A stretch of DNA of 49,784 nt, taken from IMG/VR virus record IMGVR_UViG_3300035660_000378, positions 1-49,784 of that record; one strand, written 5' to 3'. The notes below the pieces were generated by a model. The model had not been told where the DNA came from, did not search any database, and saw only the letters and a program-made list of their open reading frames with translations. The stretch is from a virus. This document shows, in pieces, positions 1-7,669 of the stretch. Every line of letters begins with the position of its first letter. Position 1 is the first letter of the stretch. A program made the position numbers and the translations under genes.

Positions 1-186
1 CAGACACTTTGTAGTAACTTTCTCGACCCGATTTTCCATTCGAGAAAATAATTGTTCTGCCAAAGATTGGTAATGATCCCGGCATCGACCCTGAGGAGGC
101 ATCGCCATTAAGACCATCCCATTACCATAAACAGTTCCATCACCTATCAATGCCCCGCAGAATTGAATAAACTCTCTGCTGGCAGG
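1..186. repeat. Terminal direct repeat, left copy (assembly overlap of a circular genome)
   Basis: Bases 1-186 repeat bases 49599-49784. One difference was seen: position 59 is G here and the matching position 49657 is A. Joining the copies gives a 49,598-bp circle in which the portal/intein reading frame continues without a break. This is therefore best read as the overlap of a circular or circularly permuted genome, not as a biological terminal repeat, although a short exact terminal redundancy cannot be excluded from sequence alone. Confidence 0.93.
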
Positions 187-543
187 ACTTCCGTCTGGTA
201 AATCCAACCCCCCGCTGTCCGGATATGACTTTGGCTGAACAATGTAATCACCAGTTTGCAAGTCATCAATAGTTTTCCAGGCACAAGAAGCATTCCTGTA
301 TAAATTGGATGTTTTGGAATTGCCACATATCCGAACCATCACGGGGTGATTTCCACTTGCCCGTAACGTCCGGTTCTTCGTCCTGACTAGATAAATATCC
401 TTTATCCCGGTTTCTTGTAATCGCTTTACCTGTCTTAGACATAGTTTGCCATTCTCGAAACTCCACACAATAGTTCCGGGTTGAATGTCCACTATACGTA
501 CCGGTCCGCCAATAGTGCTTAGCATTGCCGTCGCAGGCAAGCA
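1..543 (-). mobile_element. Portal intein, N-terminal splicing domain and first LAGLIDADG motif
   Basis: The intein begins at Cys1 (codon 543-541) with CLPATAML. It shows the N-terminal splicing blocks, with a TLRASGNHPV block B at about residues 59-68. The first LAGLIDADG-type motif is FCGALIGDGTV at about residues 128-138. The remainder lies at 49598-48852; the total is 1290 nt or 430 residues, an exact codon multiple across the contig ends. By eye it is more AT-rich than the surrounding portal coding sequence, as expected for an acquired homing element. Homing endonuclease inteins spread by cutting intein-free copies of the same conserved site. Confidence 0.93.
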
Positions 544-1515
544 TCGCATCAGTCCCAATCTGGATCCAATCAGGATTGGCGGCACACGTATTGCCGAAAG
601 TATACGCGACTCGTTTCGCTCATCCAAAGTTGAGAACCCCATCTCGTCAAAGGTCAACCCGATCCTCTGGTATTCGCCGCCCTGGTCAAGCACCCCAGGT
701 TTGTACCAGTTTTCCGCCCCGCCGTAAATTTCAAGCCATCGTTCCCGGATTTCGTTTATGATTTTGGAGTTCAATGGCACATTGAATTTCAGCAACCCTG
801 CTATGATCGCTCCTTTCCGGAAGAACACAGCCAGAAACTTCGTGACCAGGTTGTCCACGTCCACGGACTGTCCCGCAGGTATCAGTGGCGGCATCCCATA
901 GCCCATCCCGTCCAGCGGGTCCGCCGGGTTGGGGAACTTCACGTGCCCCACATCCTCCGCAAGCATGGGAGTGCCGTCGCTCATCCCCTTGCCCTCAGGC
1001 ACATAGACGAATCCGATGATCTTCTTCTTGTCCCTCGAGGGGACAATGTAAGTACGTAGGGGATTCAGGGGCCACATGGCAGAAGGGCATCCCCGTTCCG
1101 CCCCCTGCCGGTCATAGTAGGTATAGGCGTTTCCGGTAAGGTTCAGGTAGATTGTCTGCACCATCATGTACTCCCGCCATGACATCGACGGGTTGGGCCT
1201 CATACAGAGATTGGCGAGCGGGTGGTCGTCTGGCAACCGTTCCGGCTTCTCGGTCTCCCCGATATAGGCCTTGACCGGGACCGACGCCAGCGCCAGCGCT
1301 TTGTACATTACCGCCGAGTAAACCAGGGCGTTGACGTCATAACCCTCGGTAAAATAAGCCTGTTCGTCGATCGCCTTCCAGGCGGGCTGATCCATCCTAT
1401 ACTCAGGCCACACGTAGGGCATCGCCTTCCCGCTCCGGTCGATCCTGACGATCTGGTTCTGGCTTCCAATCCGAAAGGCGGACATTGCCGCCCGCATCCT
1501 GTCGGTAAGTTTCAT
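1..1515 (-). CDS. Portal protein, N-extein plus first part of its intein (continues at 49598)
   Basis: This is the 5' part of the HK97-type portal gene. The portal forms the dodecameric ring at the capsid vertex through which DNA is packaged and to which connector proteins bind. The ATG at 1515 follows a GAGGTGAT-type ribosome binding site, 12 bases after the TerL stop. The N-extein (1515-544) is 324 residues. It ends in the conserved portal motif VPPILIGSRLGLMR, after which Cys1 of an intein begins (543-541). Across the circular junction the frame runs on to 48330, giving a 927-residue precursor. Removing the 430-residue intein leaves a 497-residue portal, a normal size for the family. The order TerS-TerL-portal-gp7-protease-capsid is the classic packaging and head module. 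Confidence 0.93.
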   Translation of the reverse strand, partial: MKLTDRMRAAMSAFRIGSQNQIVRIDRSGKAMPYVWPEYRMDQPAWKAIDEQAYFTEGYDVNALVYSAVMYKALALASVPVKAYIGETEKPERLPDDHPLANLCMRPNPSMSWREYMMVQTIYLNLTGNAYTYYDRQGAERGCPSAMWPLNPLRTYIVPSRDKKKIIGFVYVPEGKGMSDGTPMLAEDVGHVKFPNPADPLDGMGYGMPPLIPAGQSVDVDNLVTKFLAVFFRKGAIIAGLLKFNVPLNSKIINEIRERWLEIYGGAENWYKPGVLDQGGEYQRIGLTFDEMGFSTLDERNESRILSAIRVPPILIGSRLGLMRCLPATAMLSTIGGPVRIVDIQPGTIVWSFENGKLCLRQVKRLQETGIKDIYLVRTKNRTLRASGNHPVMVRICGNSKTSNLYRNASCAWKTIDDLQTGDYIVQPKSYPDSGGLDLPDGSPASREFIQFCGALIGDGTVYGNGMVLMAMPPQGRCRDHYQSLAEQLFSRMENRVEKVTTKCL

Positions 1516-1527
1516 GGCATCACCTCG

Positions 1528-2943
1528 TTACCCGAAGTATACACCCTTTGGCGACCTTGCCGCCCAAACCGCCAGTGCCCACGCCCAGAACTTGTCGGCA
1601 TGGTGCTGCTCGTTCCTGGCCGTATCGAATACCACATTTTTGGCCGGTGTGATCATCTTCTTGATTGAGTGTATTTGGTAAGAAAGGTCGCGTTCCGGGG
1701 GTATCGGGGTGTTGCCCCGCTCCGCCGAAATCTTGGTCTCGGTCGCCCACAAAGCTTTGGTCTCGTTCGTGAACGTCACGCCCTGGGCTATCCCCGTCCG
1801 GCTCAGGTTTTCCGCCAACTGCATCCCTAGCCCCGTCTGGTCGACAAGAACTTGTACAAATGGCAGGGCGGTTATCATCTGGTGAAAACAGGCCTCCTGC
1901 TCGTCGAACTCCACCCTGTCCAGCGACACCATTGCCCGCAGGGGCATGGATCCGGAAGTCGTCAAACCCAGGATAAAGAACTCTGTCAGGTCCTTCTTGC
2001 GACCCACGTCGATTCCACCGTAAAGCGCCGGCTCGACCTTGCCCTGCTTGATTTCGTCCAGGATTTCCAAGATAAGCGCTAGCGCTTCGCCAGTTGAGGC
2101 TACATGCCTGTACCACATCTCCGCGTCGGCGAATGCCTCCTGGTTGCGCTTGATGATCTCCCAGGATATCCAGGCCGTCGCCTCGTCCACGATCTCCGTC
2201 TCGTACTCCTGGCGGAAGTCCTCCTCCAGCATGTTGGCGTAGATCGCCTTCAGTCGGTCGTTCCCGAACGCCTCCACCCTCTCCGCCGTAGGCATCGCGG
2301 GCGCCAGCTTCCTGGCCTCCCTGACGCTGATGCAGAACGAATAAATCTCCCACCACGGCGTAGTCTTGCGAGTATAGCCTGGATATTTCCGCATCTCCTC
2401 CCTGAATATCTCCCAGAACACCCCAGACGCCCCGAACGGGCTCGATCCGATCCGGATCCGCCCACCCTTGCTTATCAGGGGAATTGCCGCTGTGTAAATC
2501 TCTCTGTCCCGCTGCACGTGGGCGAACTCGTCCAGGACGATATTTAATCTTGCCTTGCCGCGGGGCGGGGTGGCGGGGTGGGATATGATCCGCGCCCCGT
2601 TGGAAAATTCCAGGTGGAATACCGAGTCGCGGATCAGCCTGGGGAGTTTCCCGATCTGCAGGCATTCGTAGACCTTGCGGGCGTACCTCACCTTCTCGCT
2701 GGCCTCGTCCAGATTTATGGAAATGATAGCCGTGGACTGCGCCCCGAGCATCGCGTCCGCCACCGCCTCCGCAGCCACCGTAAACGACCAGGCTATCTGA
2801 CGAGACTTCGCCTCGATCCGGAACGGGGAGTCGTCTGACAGGTGCGCCAGTTGGAAGTGCTCCCAGCGCGCCCCGTCCACGCCCGACGCGGTTGGCAAAT
2901 CCAGATTGTCCACCAGGAATTGCGCCCGCTCGGATAACCTCAT
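1528..2943 (-). CDS. terL: Terminase large subunit (Mu gp28-like TerL)
   Basis: TerL is the ATPase and nuclease that cuts concatemeric DNA and drives it into the prohead through the portal. The 471-residue product has a modified Walker A in the segment EAKSRQIAWS (about residues 44-53) and a Walker B LNIVLDEFAHV (about 132-142). The RNase H-like nuclease domain supplies acidic residues in GGIDVGRKKDL, VLVDQTGLG and HHADKFWAWA. The gene overlaps the terS stop by ATGA at 2943-2940, so the two are probably translationally coupled, and portal follows 12 bases later. The DVGRKKDLTEFF pattern recalls the FluMu/Mu gp28 branch. The packaging mode (headful, cos or other) cannot be told from the sequence. 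Confidence 0.93.
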   Translation of the reverse strand: MRLSERAQFLVDNLDLPTASGVDGARWEHFQLAHLSDDSPFRIEAKSRQIAWSFTVAAEAVADAMLGAQSTAIISINLDEASEKVRYARKVYECLQIGKLPRLIRDSVFHLEFSNGARIISHPATPPRGKARLNIVLDEFAHVQRDREIYTAAIPLISKGGRIRIGSSPFGASGVFWEIFREEMRKYPGYTRKTTPWWEIYSFCISVREARKLAPAMPTAERVEAFGNDRLKAIYANMLEEDFRQEYETEIVDEATAWISWEIIKRNQEAFADAEMWYRHVASTGEALALILEILDEIKQGKVEPALYGGIDVGRKKDLTEFFILGLTTSGSMPLRAMVSLDRVEFDEQEACFHQMITALPFVQVLVDQTGLGMQLAENLSRTGIAQGVTFTNETKALWATETKISAERGNTPIPPERDLSYQIHSIKKMITPAKNVVFDTARNEQHHADKFWAWALAVWAARSPKGVYFG

Positions 2944-3497
2944 TCACTGGCATCCCCATTTGCATCTTCCGCAAAGTCGTCCAGTACCTGGTCGGTCTGC
3001 TTCTTGCGTTCGGTTTGCCTGTCTTGCCACTCTTTAAGAGTCATTTCAATCATATCAATAATATGCTCACCCTTGTCAATTAATAATCCATGACGTTTCG
3101 CCAGAGCAAGTAAAGCCGTTTGACCATCATGCAATTCCAGTTTTATTCCTGACTGAGTCGGAGTAATGCTTTTAACTAAATGACCTCGCTTTTGAACTGT
3201 GTCCCAATTAATTCCCGTTATTTCTTTTTTTCCATCTTTTTCTGTGATCTCCAGGAAATCCGATAGTGTTATAGATGCCTGTTCTGTCAAACGTCTTACT
3301 ACTTCATCGGCAGTCATTGCAGTTTCCCTCATGCGCCGTTTGATTGCTGTATCAATATTACCAACTTTTACCAATGTTGGGCCTTGCTTATTTGGATGTT
3401 TATATCCCGCTTGCCGCGCGGCCTCAGTAGCATTCCAGGTCATCAGATATGCTTCAATAAACATTTGTTGTTTGTGGGTTAGTTTTCCTTTTATCAA
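2940..3497 (-). CDS. terS: Terminase small subunit
   Basis: TerS binds phage DNA at the packaging start site and loads TerL. The 185-residue protein begins LTHKQQMFIEAYL and then NATEAARQAGY, the helix-turn-helix pattern of the Terminase_2 family, followed by a central oligomerisation region. The acidic tail ends DDFAEDANGDASE. The start is a TTG at 3497 that overlaps the stop of the preceding small gene (TTGA), with a weak AAGGTGGA ribosome binding site. The 3' end overlaps terL by ATGA. This stretch is visibly more AT-rich than terL, so it may have a different recent history. Confidence 0.85.
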   Translation of the reverse strand: MIKGKLTHKQQMFIEAYLMTWNATEAARQAGYKHPNKQGPTLVKVGNIDTAIKRRMRETAMTADEVVRRLTEQASITLSDFLEITEKDGKKEITGINWDTVQKRGHLVKSITPTQSGIKLELHDGQTALLALAKRHGLLIDKGEHIIDMIEMTLKEWQDRQTERKKQTDQVLDDFAEDANGDASE

Positions 3498-3700
3498 TTC
3501 AATCCACCTTCCGCTCTGATTACACTCTGTAAAGCGCTCTTTACCTGTTTCAATACCTCAATATTAGCGCGTAGTTCTGTATATCTACCGGCAATTTGAG
3601 CAAATTCCAGACGCAAATTAAGTAATTCTGTGGTAAGTTTTTCAAGCAATTTCACTTTACCATCATAATCAAGCGCCAATAGATCAATTTTTTCGTCCAT
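3494..3700 (-). CDS. Small coiled-coil protein upstream of terS, function unknown
   Basis: This 68-residue protein begins MDEKIDLLALDYDGK. It is rich in Leu, Glu and Lys in heptad-like spacing (KLLEKLTTELLNLRLEF), so a coiled coil is likely. Upstream in-frame starts at 3727 and 3769 are possible, but the ATG at 3700 lies just past the end of the preceding gene and has a GAGG four bases before it. The stop overlaps the terS TTG start. Position suggests a structural or packaging accessory role; no family is recognised. Confidence 0.6.
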   Translation of the reverse strand: MDEKIDLLALDYDGKVKLLEKLTTELLNLRLEFAQIAGRYTELRANIEVLKQVKSALQSVIRAEGGLN

Positions 3701-3704
3701 CGCC

Positions 3705-4613
3705 TCAACTAATCGCCCTCCGAACATCCGCCGCGATATCGCACACGCCCTCAGTCTTGGTCTGTACATCTGTAACAGAGAATATGTATTGGATATCCCA
3801 GTGGAGGCCAGCTGCCACGTTCAATAAAGATGTAACCGCCGGATAAAGAGTTATAGTCAGGTTGCCCAGGGCAGGGTCGGTAATGGCAATCAATCCCAGG
3901 GCGGCGCTTGACGGCGCGGCCCCGTTCAGGTAAAGCAGTCCATCATTCAACCCACTGGCGTTCTTGCGGATGCAGATAATCGAAGATGCATCCAGATCTT
4001 CCTTATTCGCCTTCACGGTAAAGTCGATAGATACGTAACCCGCTGTCGTGCCGATGCCGGTCAGATTCACGGTCAACAGGTCTCCGCGGTGAATCAGGAT
4101 CGCGGATCCCGCCAGAGTCGCCGCCACCTGCGCCGCGGTCTGGGTCAAGGTGCGGGAGGCATAAGCCCACACCTTATCTGCCCCCGCCTGAGTAATGCCT
4201 ACATCATCTATCACGCTATCCACTGATCCACCTACATTGCCTGTCACCGAGGATACCGCCCCGCCTGCATAGTCGCTCGTCCCCGCCGCTACCGCCACTT
4301 TGGTGAATATCGTCACCAGCAGGTCTTGCCATTCAGCGCCAGCCACGTCGTGGAAAAGAACATCAACGCGGTTCGCGGTCATCTCGTCGATAGATAGAAC
4401 CACGGGGATGATCCCGCTCGAACCAATGTCCGCGGGCAGGGCGTCGATGTTCCCGTCCAGCACACCGTCCTTGTAGATCACGATGTCGCCATCCGCCAGG
4501 GTCGGATCGGTCTTGAATATGTCCGTATCTGCCTGACTGGTCAGCGCCGCGGAGAACGTGAAGGTTGCACCCCTGACTGGTTCATCGTTGAGATTATAAA
4601 GTGGAACTGTCAT
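3705..4613 (-). CDS. Virion protein with BppU-like domain (putative baseplate or tail protein)
   Basis: The 302-residue protein has two parts. Residues 1 to about 105 form a beta-rich region beginning MTVPLYNLNDEPVRGATFTF. Residues about 175-300 contain HRGDLLTVNLTGIG and then a segment of the form FTVKANKEDLDASSIICIRK. That arrangement resembles the N-terminal domain of BppU-type upper baseplate proteins and related virion proteins. A low-complexity linker with VTGNVGGSVDSV lies between. No signal peptide or membrane segment is present. It is encoded between the LamG-type protein and terS, outside the main tail module. The structural role is inferred from domain resemblance only. Confidence 0.55.
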   Translation of the reverse strand: MTVPLYNLNDEPVRGATFTFSAALTSQADTDIFKTDPTLADGDIVIYKDGVLDGNIDALPADIGSSGIIPVVLSIDEMTANRVDVLFHDVAGAEWQDLLVTIFTKVAVAAGTSDYAGGAVSSVTGNVGGSVDSVIDDVGITQAGADKVWAYASRTLTQTAAQVAATLAGSAILIHRGDLLTVNLTGIGTTAGYVSIDFTVKANKEDLDASSIICIRKNASGLNDGLLYLNGAAPSSAALGLIAITDPALGNLTITLYPAVTSLLNVAAGLHWDIQYIFSVTDVQTKTEGVCDIAADVRRAIS

Positions 4614-4627
4614 AGGTCATCCTGTCC

Positions 4628-5458
4628 TTATGGAATATTCCATTTACTCTTTAGATATGCCTCAACAATCGCTTGATCGACCGCTGACAGAACATTGTTA
4701 TAAATTATCAATTCCCCGCAGTATTGCTTTCCGTAACACGCAGCATAACTGCCTAGTTGCGCAATTGCCAACGGAACTGTGGCGCCAGTTTGAACCGTAG
4801 CGTTAGACGAGGTTGCCGTCGTCGCTTTTGGTATGCTATTAATAAATATATGGTAATGATTATCTCCCGCTGTATAACTATAAGTCACCACCGCAAATAC
4901 TCCCGACGTCAACACTGCTGCATTCGTATGTCCGACACTTGCCACAGCATCGTCGTTAAAAGAATATTTAAGTGCGCCATCCGCCGTGTAATTGGAAATA
5001 CTCGCCCAGGCCTGAGCTGAACCTGCGCCAGCGCATATATAACAATCGCTATTGGTGGCAATATCCAGTGAAGCAAAACAAAGGAATATAGTGCAGTTTG
5101 TAGGCCTTGGGAACGTCGTCAGCGTTAGAAGAAAATCGTTTGAGCCATCAAAGTATCCTGCACTCAGTCCGTTTTGAATAGCCGTTTTATACAACGGCAT
5201 CTTAGTAGTTACGGCATTACTTGCGTCCCATCCATTGTGGCTTTTATCGGCTGCGCACTGAATTTCGTCGTTGTTGGCGGAAACAGGCGTAGTCTTTGCC
5301 AAATCCTTATATAGAGATGCCGGATCGCTAAAATCGATCCACAATTGCAATCCAGGAATGGCTCTTGGCGTCCACGATAGGTTGACGTGAGGCAAAAACT
5401 GTATTCCTCCAAGCCCAATTATTTTATACTTCCTGCCAGCCCTCTGCTGCAAGGTCAT
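4628..5458 (-). CDS. LamG/concanavalin-like virion protein (possible receptor binding)
   Basis: The product is about 276 residues. The ATG at 5458 overlaps the lysozyme stop (ATGA); an upstream in-frame start at 5506 would lie inside the lysozyme gene. The sequence PGLQLWIDFSDPASLYKD, then DKSHNGWDASNA, GYFDGSNDFL and the end segment AYLKSKWNIP is the pattern of LamG/concanavalin A-like jelly-roll domains. Such domains are found in phage tail proteins and bind polysaccharide or cell surface ligands. It lies beside the endolysin and the BppU-like protein, which may together form an adsorption cassette. The ligand is unknown. Confidence 0.65.
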   Translation of the reverse strand: MTLQQRAGRKYKIIGLGGIQFLPHVNLSWTPRAIPGLQLWIDFSDPASLYKDLAKTTPVSANNDEIQCAADKSHNGWDASNAVTTKMPLYKTAIQNGLSAGYFDGSNDFLLTLTTFPRPTNCTIFLCFASLDIATNSDCYICAGAGSAQAWASISNYTADGALKYSFNDDAVASVGHTNAAVLTSGVFAVVTYSYTAGDNHYHIFINSIPKATTATSSNATVQTGATVPLAIAQLGSYAACYGKQYCGELIIYNNVLSAVDQAIVEAYLKSKWNIP

Positions 5459-6402
5459 GTCACCCACTCTGCATATTGCACGCCAAAATAGCGCATGGCG
5501 CACCACTGGAAGTAGCCGATGTTCAGCCAGATGGAATTGTTCGCGCCGGCAACCGCGTTTATTACCGGAAGGATCGTTCCCTTATAAAGTTTTCCAACGC
5601 GCGGGGAAACAGTATCGTCAGAAGATGGGTTCTTCCTGATGTTCAGCGAGTCTGCGGTTATCCTCACTCTAACTGACACAGGAAATTCAGGTATCGCGGT
5701 TATGGTAGGGATTATTGGCGGTATAACCGTTGGAGGAGGGATTATTGGCGGAGTCTGTTCTGGTTCGCCGTCCGGGAATGGGAACCTGTCCATCCAGACG
5801 TCGTGGTCGATATTGCCTCGCTTTAGACCGTGAGGTTGTCCGGTGGATACCTCGTTCTGCCAGATGAATGGTTTCTCGTTCTTCCAAATTGTGGGTATCG
5901 TTGGCTTAGTTCCGCCCCAACTGGCGACCATCAAAAGGTAACGCGACATGATCGGGGAATGGAATACCTGGTTGCCATAGTTCTCGTTAGTGTAAATTGT
6001 AGGGTATTGATAAATGGCAAGTTTCGGCCGGATCGCCATCCATCCCGTTAATTTCATCCCGATAACATCAACGATCGTTTCTGTCGCTATGTGCCACATC
6101 ATACTTTCGTCCTGGTATTTTTCGCAGTCCAGGGCCGGGGGCAAATCGAAATCCATGCCCTCGACACATGTCTTGAACCACTCGTACTGCTCGAGGGCAT
6201 TATCGAGAGTCGGGAAATGGTACGGGCCGACTTTGAATCCGACCGCCCGCGCCGCAGTCAAATTAGCCAGGGCACAATCATCCTGGAAGTGAACGCCCTG
6301 GCTGACCTTATGGTATAAGAATCGGAATCCAGAATTCCACATTTTTTGGAAATCGATATCCGTCCCTTGATGGTGGGAAATGTCGCAGCCGTAAATTGTC
6401 AT
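5455..6402 (-). CDS. Endolysin: GH25 lysozyme with C-terminal SH3-like domain
   Basis: GH25 muramidases hydrolyse the MurNAc-GlcNAc beta-1,4 bond of peptidoglycan. The 315-residue protein starts MTIYGCDISHHQG with the conserved catalytic-site Asp7. It has PPALDCEKY with the Asp/Glu pair near residues 91-94, and PFIWQNE/DHDVWMDRF near the end of the barrel. A proline-rich linker (about residues 213-240) leads to a C-terminal domain with TADSLNIRKNPSS, typical of bacterial SH3 cell-wall binding domains. There is no signal peptide, so release would need a holin; two candidate membrane proteins are encoded just upstream. The ends overlap or abut neighbouring genes, indicating an operon. Confidence 0.92.
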   Translation of the reverse strand: MTIYGCDISHHQGTDIDFQKMWNSGFRFLYHKVSQGVHFQDDCALANLTAARAVGFKVGPYHFPTLDNALEQYEWFKTCVEGMDFDLPPALDCEKYQDESMMWHIATETIVDVIGMKLTGWMAIRPKLAIYQYPTIYTNENYGNQVFHSPIMSRYLLMVASWGGTKPTIPTIWKNEKPFIWQNEVSTGQPHGLKRGNIDHDVWMDRFPFPDGEPEQTPPIIPPPTVIPPIIPTITAIPEFPVSVRVRITADSLNIRKNPSSDDTVSPRVGKLYKGTILPVINAVAGANNSIWLNIGYFQWCAMRYFGVQYAEWVT

Positions 6403-6849
6403 TTACTTGGCATTCGGCTTCGCCCAGTACGGGAAAGTCGCGCCCGACAGCGCCAGTTCTTCGCCCAGCGGATTGTACTTCAGCATACCCGCCTCTCCGG
6501 TAAAATAACCATCGGCGCTGAACACAGGCTTGAGTAATGTCAGTTTGGAATTGTGGGTATAGTCCATCATCCGGAAGTTATTGACATAAATCTCGCCGTT
6601 GCAAAGATAGGTTATTTTGATATTGTACGCGTCCGCCACGATTGTATAAGTTATGGAAATGGGCAGCTCGCGCGTCCCGGCGACCACCGGCAGGTAGTAG
6701 AACTGCCGCGCCTCGATGGCATTCATGGCCATGCTGGCAGGACAGCCACTCTTGTTAGTTAGTTCCAACCTGACCAATCTGATATGGACGGCCGCGACCA
6801 TAGTAAATGCCAATGCTACAACCAAGCAAAACAGTAGTAACTTTTTCAT
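6403..6849 (-). CDS. Secreted or membrane-anchored lysis-cassette protein, unknown function
   Basis: The 148-residue protein begins MKKLLLFCLVVALAFTMVAA, a clear signal peptide or N-terminal anchor. The rest is beta-rich with no recognised motif. The ribosome binding site AAGGAG precedes the ATG. The stop directly abuts the lysozyme start, so it belongs to the lysis cassette. It could be a spanin-like or accessory lysis factor, or a superinfection or envelope protein. Two Cys residues lie outside the signal region. Confidence 0.6.
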   Translation of the reverse strand: MKKLLLFCLVVALAFTMVAAVHIRLVRLELTNKSGCPASMAMNAIEARQFYYLPVVAGTRELPISITYTIVADAYNIKITYLCNGEIYVNNFRMMDYTHNSKLTLLKPVFSADGYFTGEAGMLKYNPLGEELALSGATFPYWAKPNAK

Positions 6850-6912
6850 TTTTTTCTCCTTAGTCTGAATATTTCCTTAATTCCCGAATATATCCTAATT
6901 TCCTGTCCTCTT

Positions 6913-7233
6913 TTATTGTGTCCAGCCTTTGAAACCGATGGCTCCGGCTATGGTGACAAGAATGCCATGAACAATCGAGAGCGCCTTAATGTCCCCCCGG
7001 GTCGATTTTTGTTCGACTACTATATCGACAATGTCGTCCCGAATGTCCTTGACCTGCGTTTTCAGCTCCGCATGACCGACTTCCAGGTCGCCAATCTTCA
7101 AAGAATGCTGCACAATGCAGTCGTTTATCGTGGCCAGTTGTCTTAATTGCGCCTCAGAGTTGGCGACCAGTGTAATGACCATTTCCCTGGTGGTTGCAGA
7201 ACTACCAGGGTTGGATTTTCCGGGGGGCGTCAT
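6913..7233 (-). CDS. Putative XhlA-like lysis accessory protein (coiled coil plus C-terminal membrane segment)
   Basis: This 106-residue protein has a polar N-terminus and a central amphipathic coiled coil (about residues 20-80, including KIGDLEVGHAELKTQVKDIR). It ends with one hydrophobic segment, SIVHGILVTIAGAIGF. This architecture matches XhlA-type hemolysin/holin partner proteins, which cooperate with a holin in lysis. It lies between the probable holin and the secreted protein in a cassette that ends with the lysozyme. Assignment is by topology and position only. Confidence 0.55.
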   Translation of the reverse strand: MTPPGKSNPGSSATTREMVITLVANSEAQLRQLATINDCIVQHSLKIGDLEVGHAELKTQVKDIRDDIVDIVVEQKSTRGDIKALSIVHGILVTIAGAIGFKGWTQ

Positions 7234-7239
7234 AGTCTA

Positions 7240-7548
7240 TCAGGAGCGGGACTTTGACGCGGGCGTCATGGCGAACGTTGCCTGGTTCGCGATCACCGCG
7301 GTAAAGAATAATTTAAGCAGGGCAATCGCCCCGGCCTTGTCGCAGGATACGATAGCGCCGAAGTCGACTCCCAGTCCGCCGCAGTTCAAGGCAAAAATCG
7401 CAATCGCCGCCACCGCCAGCAGGCCAAGCATTATAAGCCGCTTCGCGTCGCCGGACAAAGCGCCGTATTTCGCCGAAAGACCTGGAATGTAAGAGAAACC
7501 AAGGGAAAGGATTACCGCAACCAACGCACTTAGATATTCGGCAGTCAT
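7240..7548 (-). CDS. Putative holin
   Basis: The 102-residue protein starts at the ATG at 7548, which has an ideal GGAGGT eight bases upstream; the in-frame ATG at 7560 precedes that site and is unlikely. It has hydrophobic segments at about residues 4-22 (YLSALVAVILSLGFSYIPG), 38-52 (LIMLGLLAVAAIAIF) and 72-88 (ALLKLFFTAVIANQATF). A short polar tail ends KSRS. Size and multiple membrane spans fit a holin that permeabilises the inner membrane to release endolysin. It is the first gene after a strong promoter at 7587-7615. Confidence 0.65.
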   Translation of the reverse strand: MTAEYLSALVAVILSLGFSYIPGLSAKYGALSGDAKRLIMLGLLAVAAIAIFALNCGGLGVDFGAIVSCDKAGAIALLKLFFTAVIANQATFAMTPASKSRS

Positions 7549-7586
7549 TTTTACCTCCAAAGGCAGCCACTATGCCGCCTGGATTA

Positions 7587-7615
7587 ACTATAGCACGAAA
7601 TCAACTTTCGGTCAA
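7587..7615 (-). promoter_or_regulatory. Sigma70-type promoter for lysis and late genes
   Basis: On the minus strand TTGACC (7615-7610) is separated by exactly 17 bases from TATAGT (7592-7587). A start site near 7580 would give a short leader with the GGAGGT of the holin gene. It lies between the terminator hairpin of the repeat array (7641-7664) and the lysis genes, so it likely restarts transcription into the lysis and structural genes. Confidence 0.65.
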
Positions 7616-7640
7616 TCGACCGCCGAGTGGTTAAATAAAT

Positions 7641-7664
7641 AGAGCCGCCATTTCTGGCGGCTCT
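7641..7664 (-). terminator. Terminator hairpin at the end of the TIGR-like array
   Basis: The hairpin has a 9-bp perfect stem, AGAGCCGCC with GGCGGCTCT, and a 6-base loop. On the minus strand it is followed by ATTTATTT, a reasonable U-rich tail. It closes the Tas-like gene plus array transcription unit just before the late promoter. On the plus strand it is followed only by TTTGC. Confidence 0.65.
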
Positions 7665-7669
7665 TTGCT

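Noticed and set aside
1-186. True terminal redundancy used for packaging
   Set aside because: The repeat lies inside a coding sequence that is continuous in the circle and has one mismatch, which fits assembly overlap better.
266-544. 92-codon minus-strand ORF near the left end
   Set aside because: It is a shifted frame of the portal intein; the intein frame has the conserved splicing motifs.
1520-2974. 484-codon minus-strand frame overlapping terL
   Set aside because: It is Arg/Gly-rich with no domain and lies in another frame of the clearly recognisable terminase gene.
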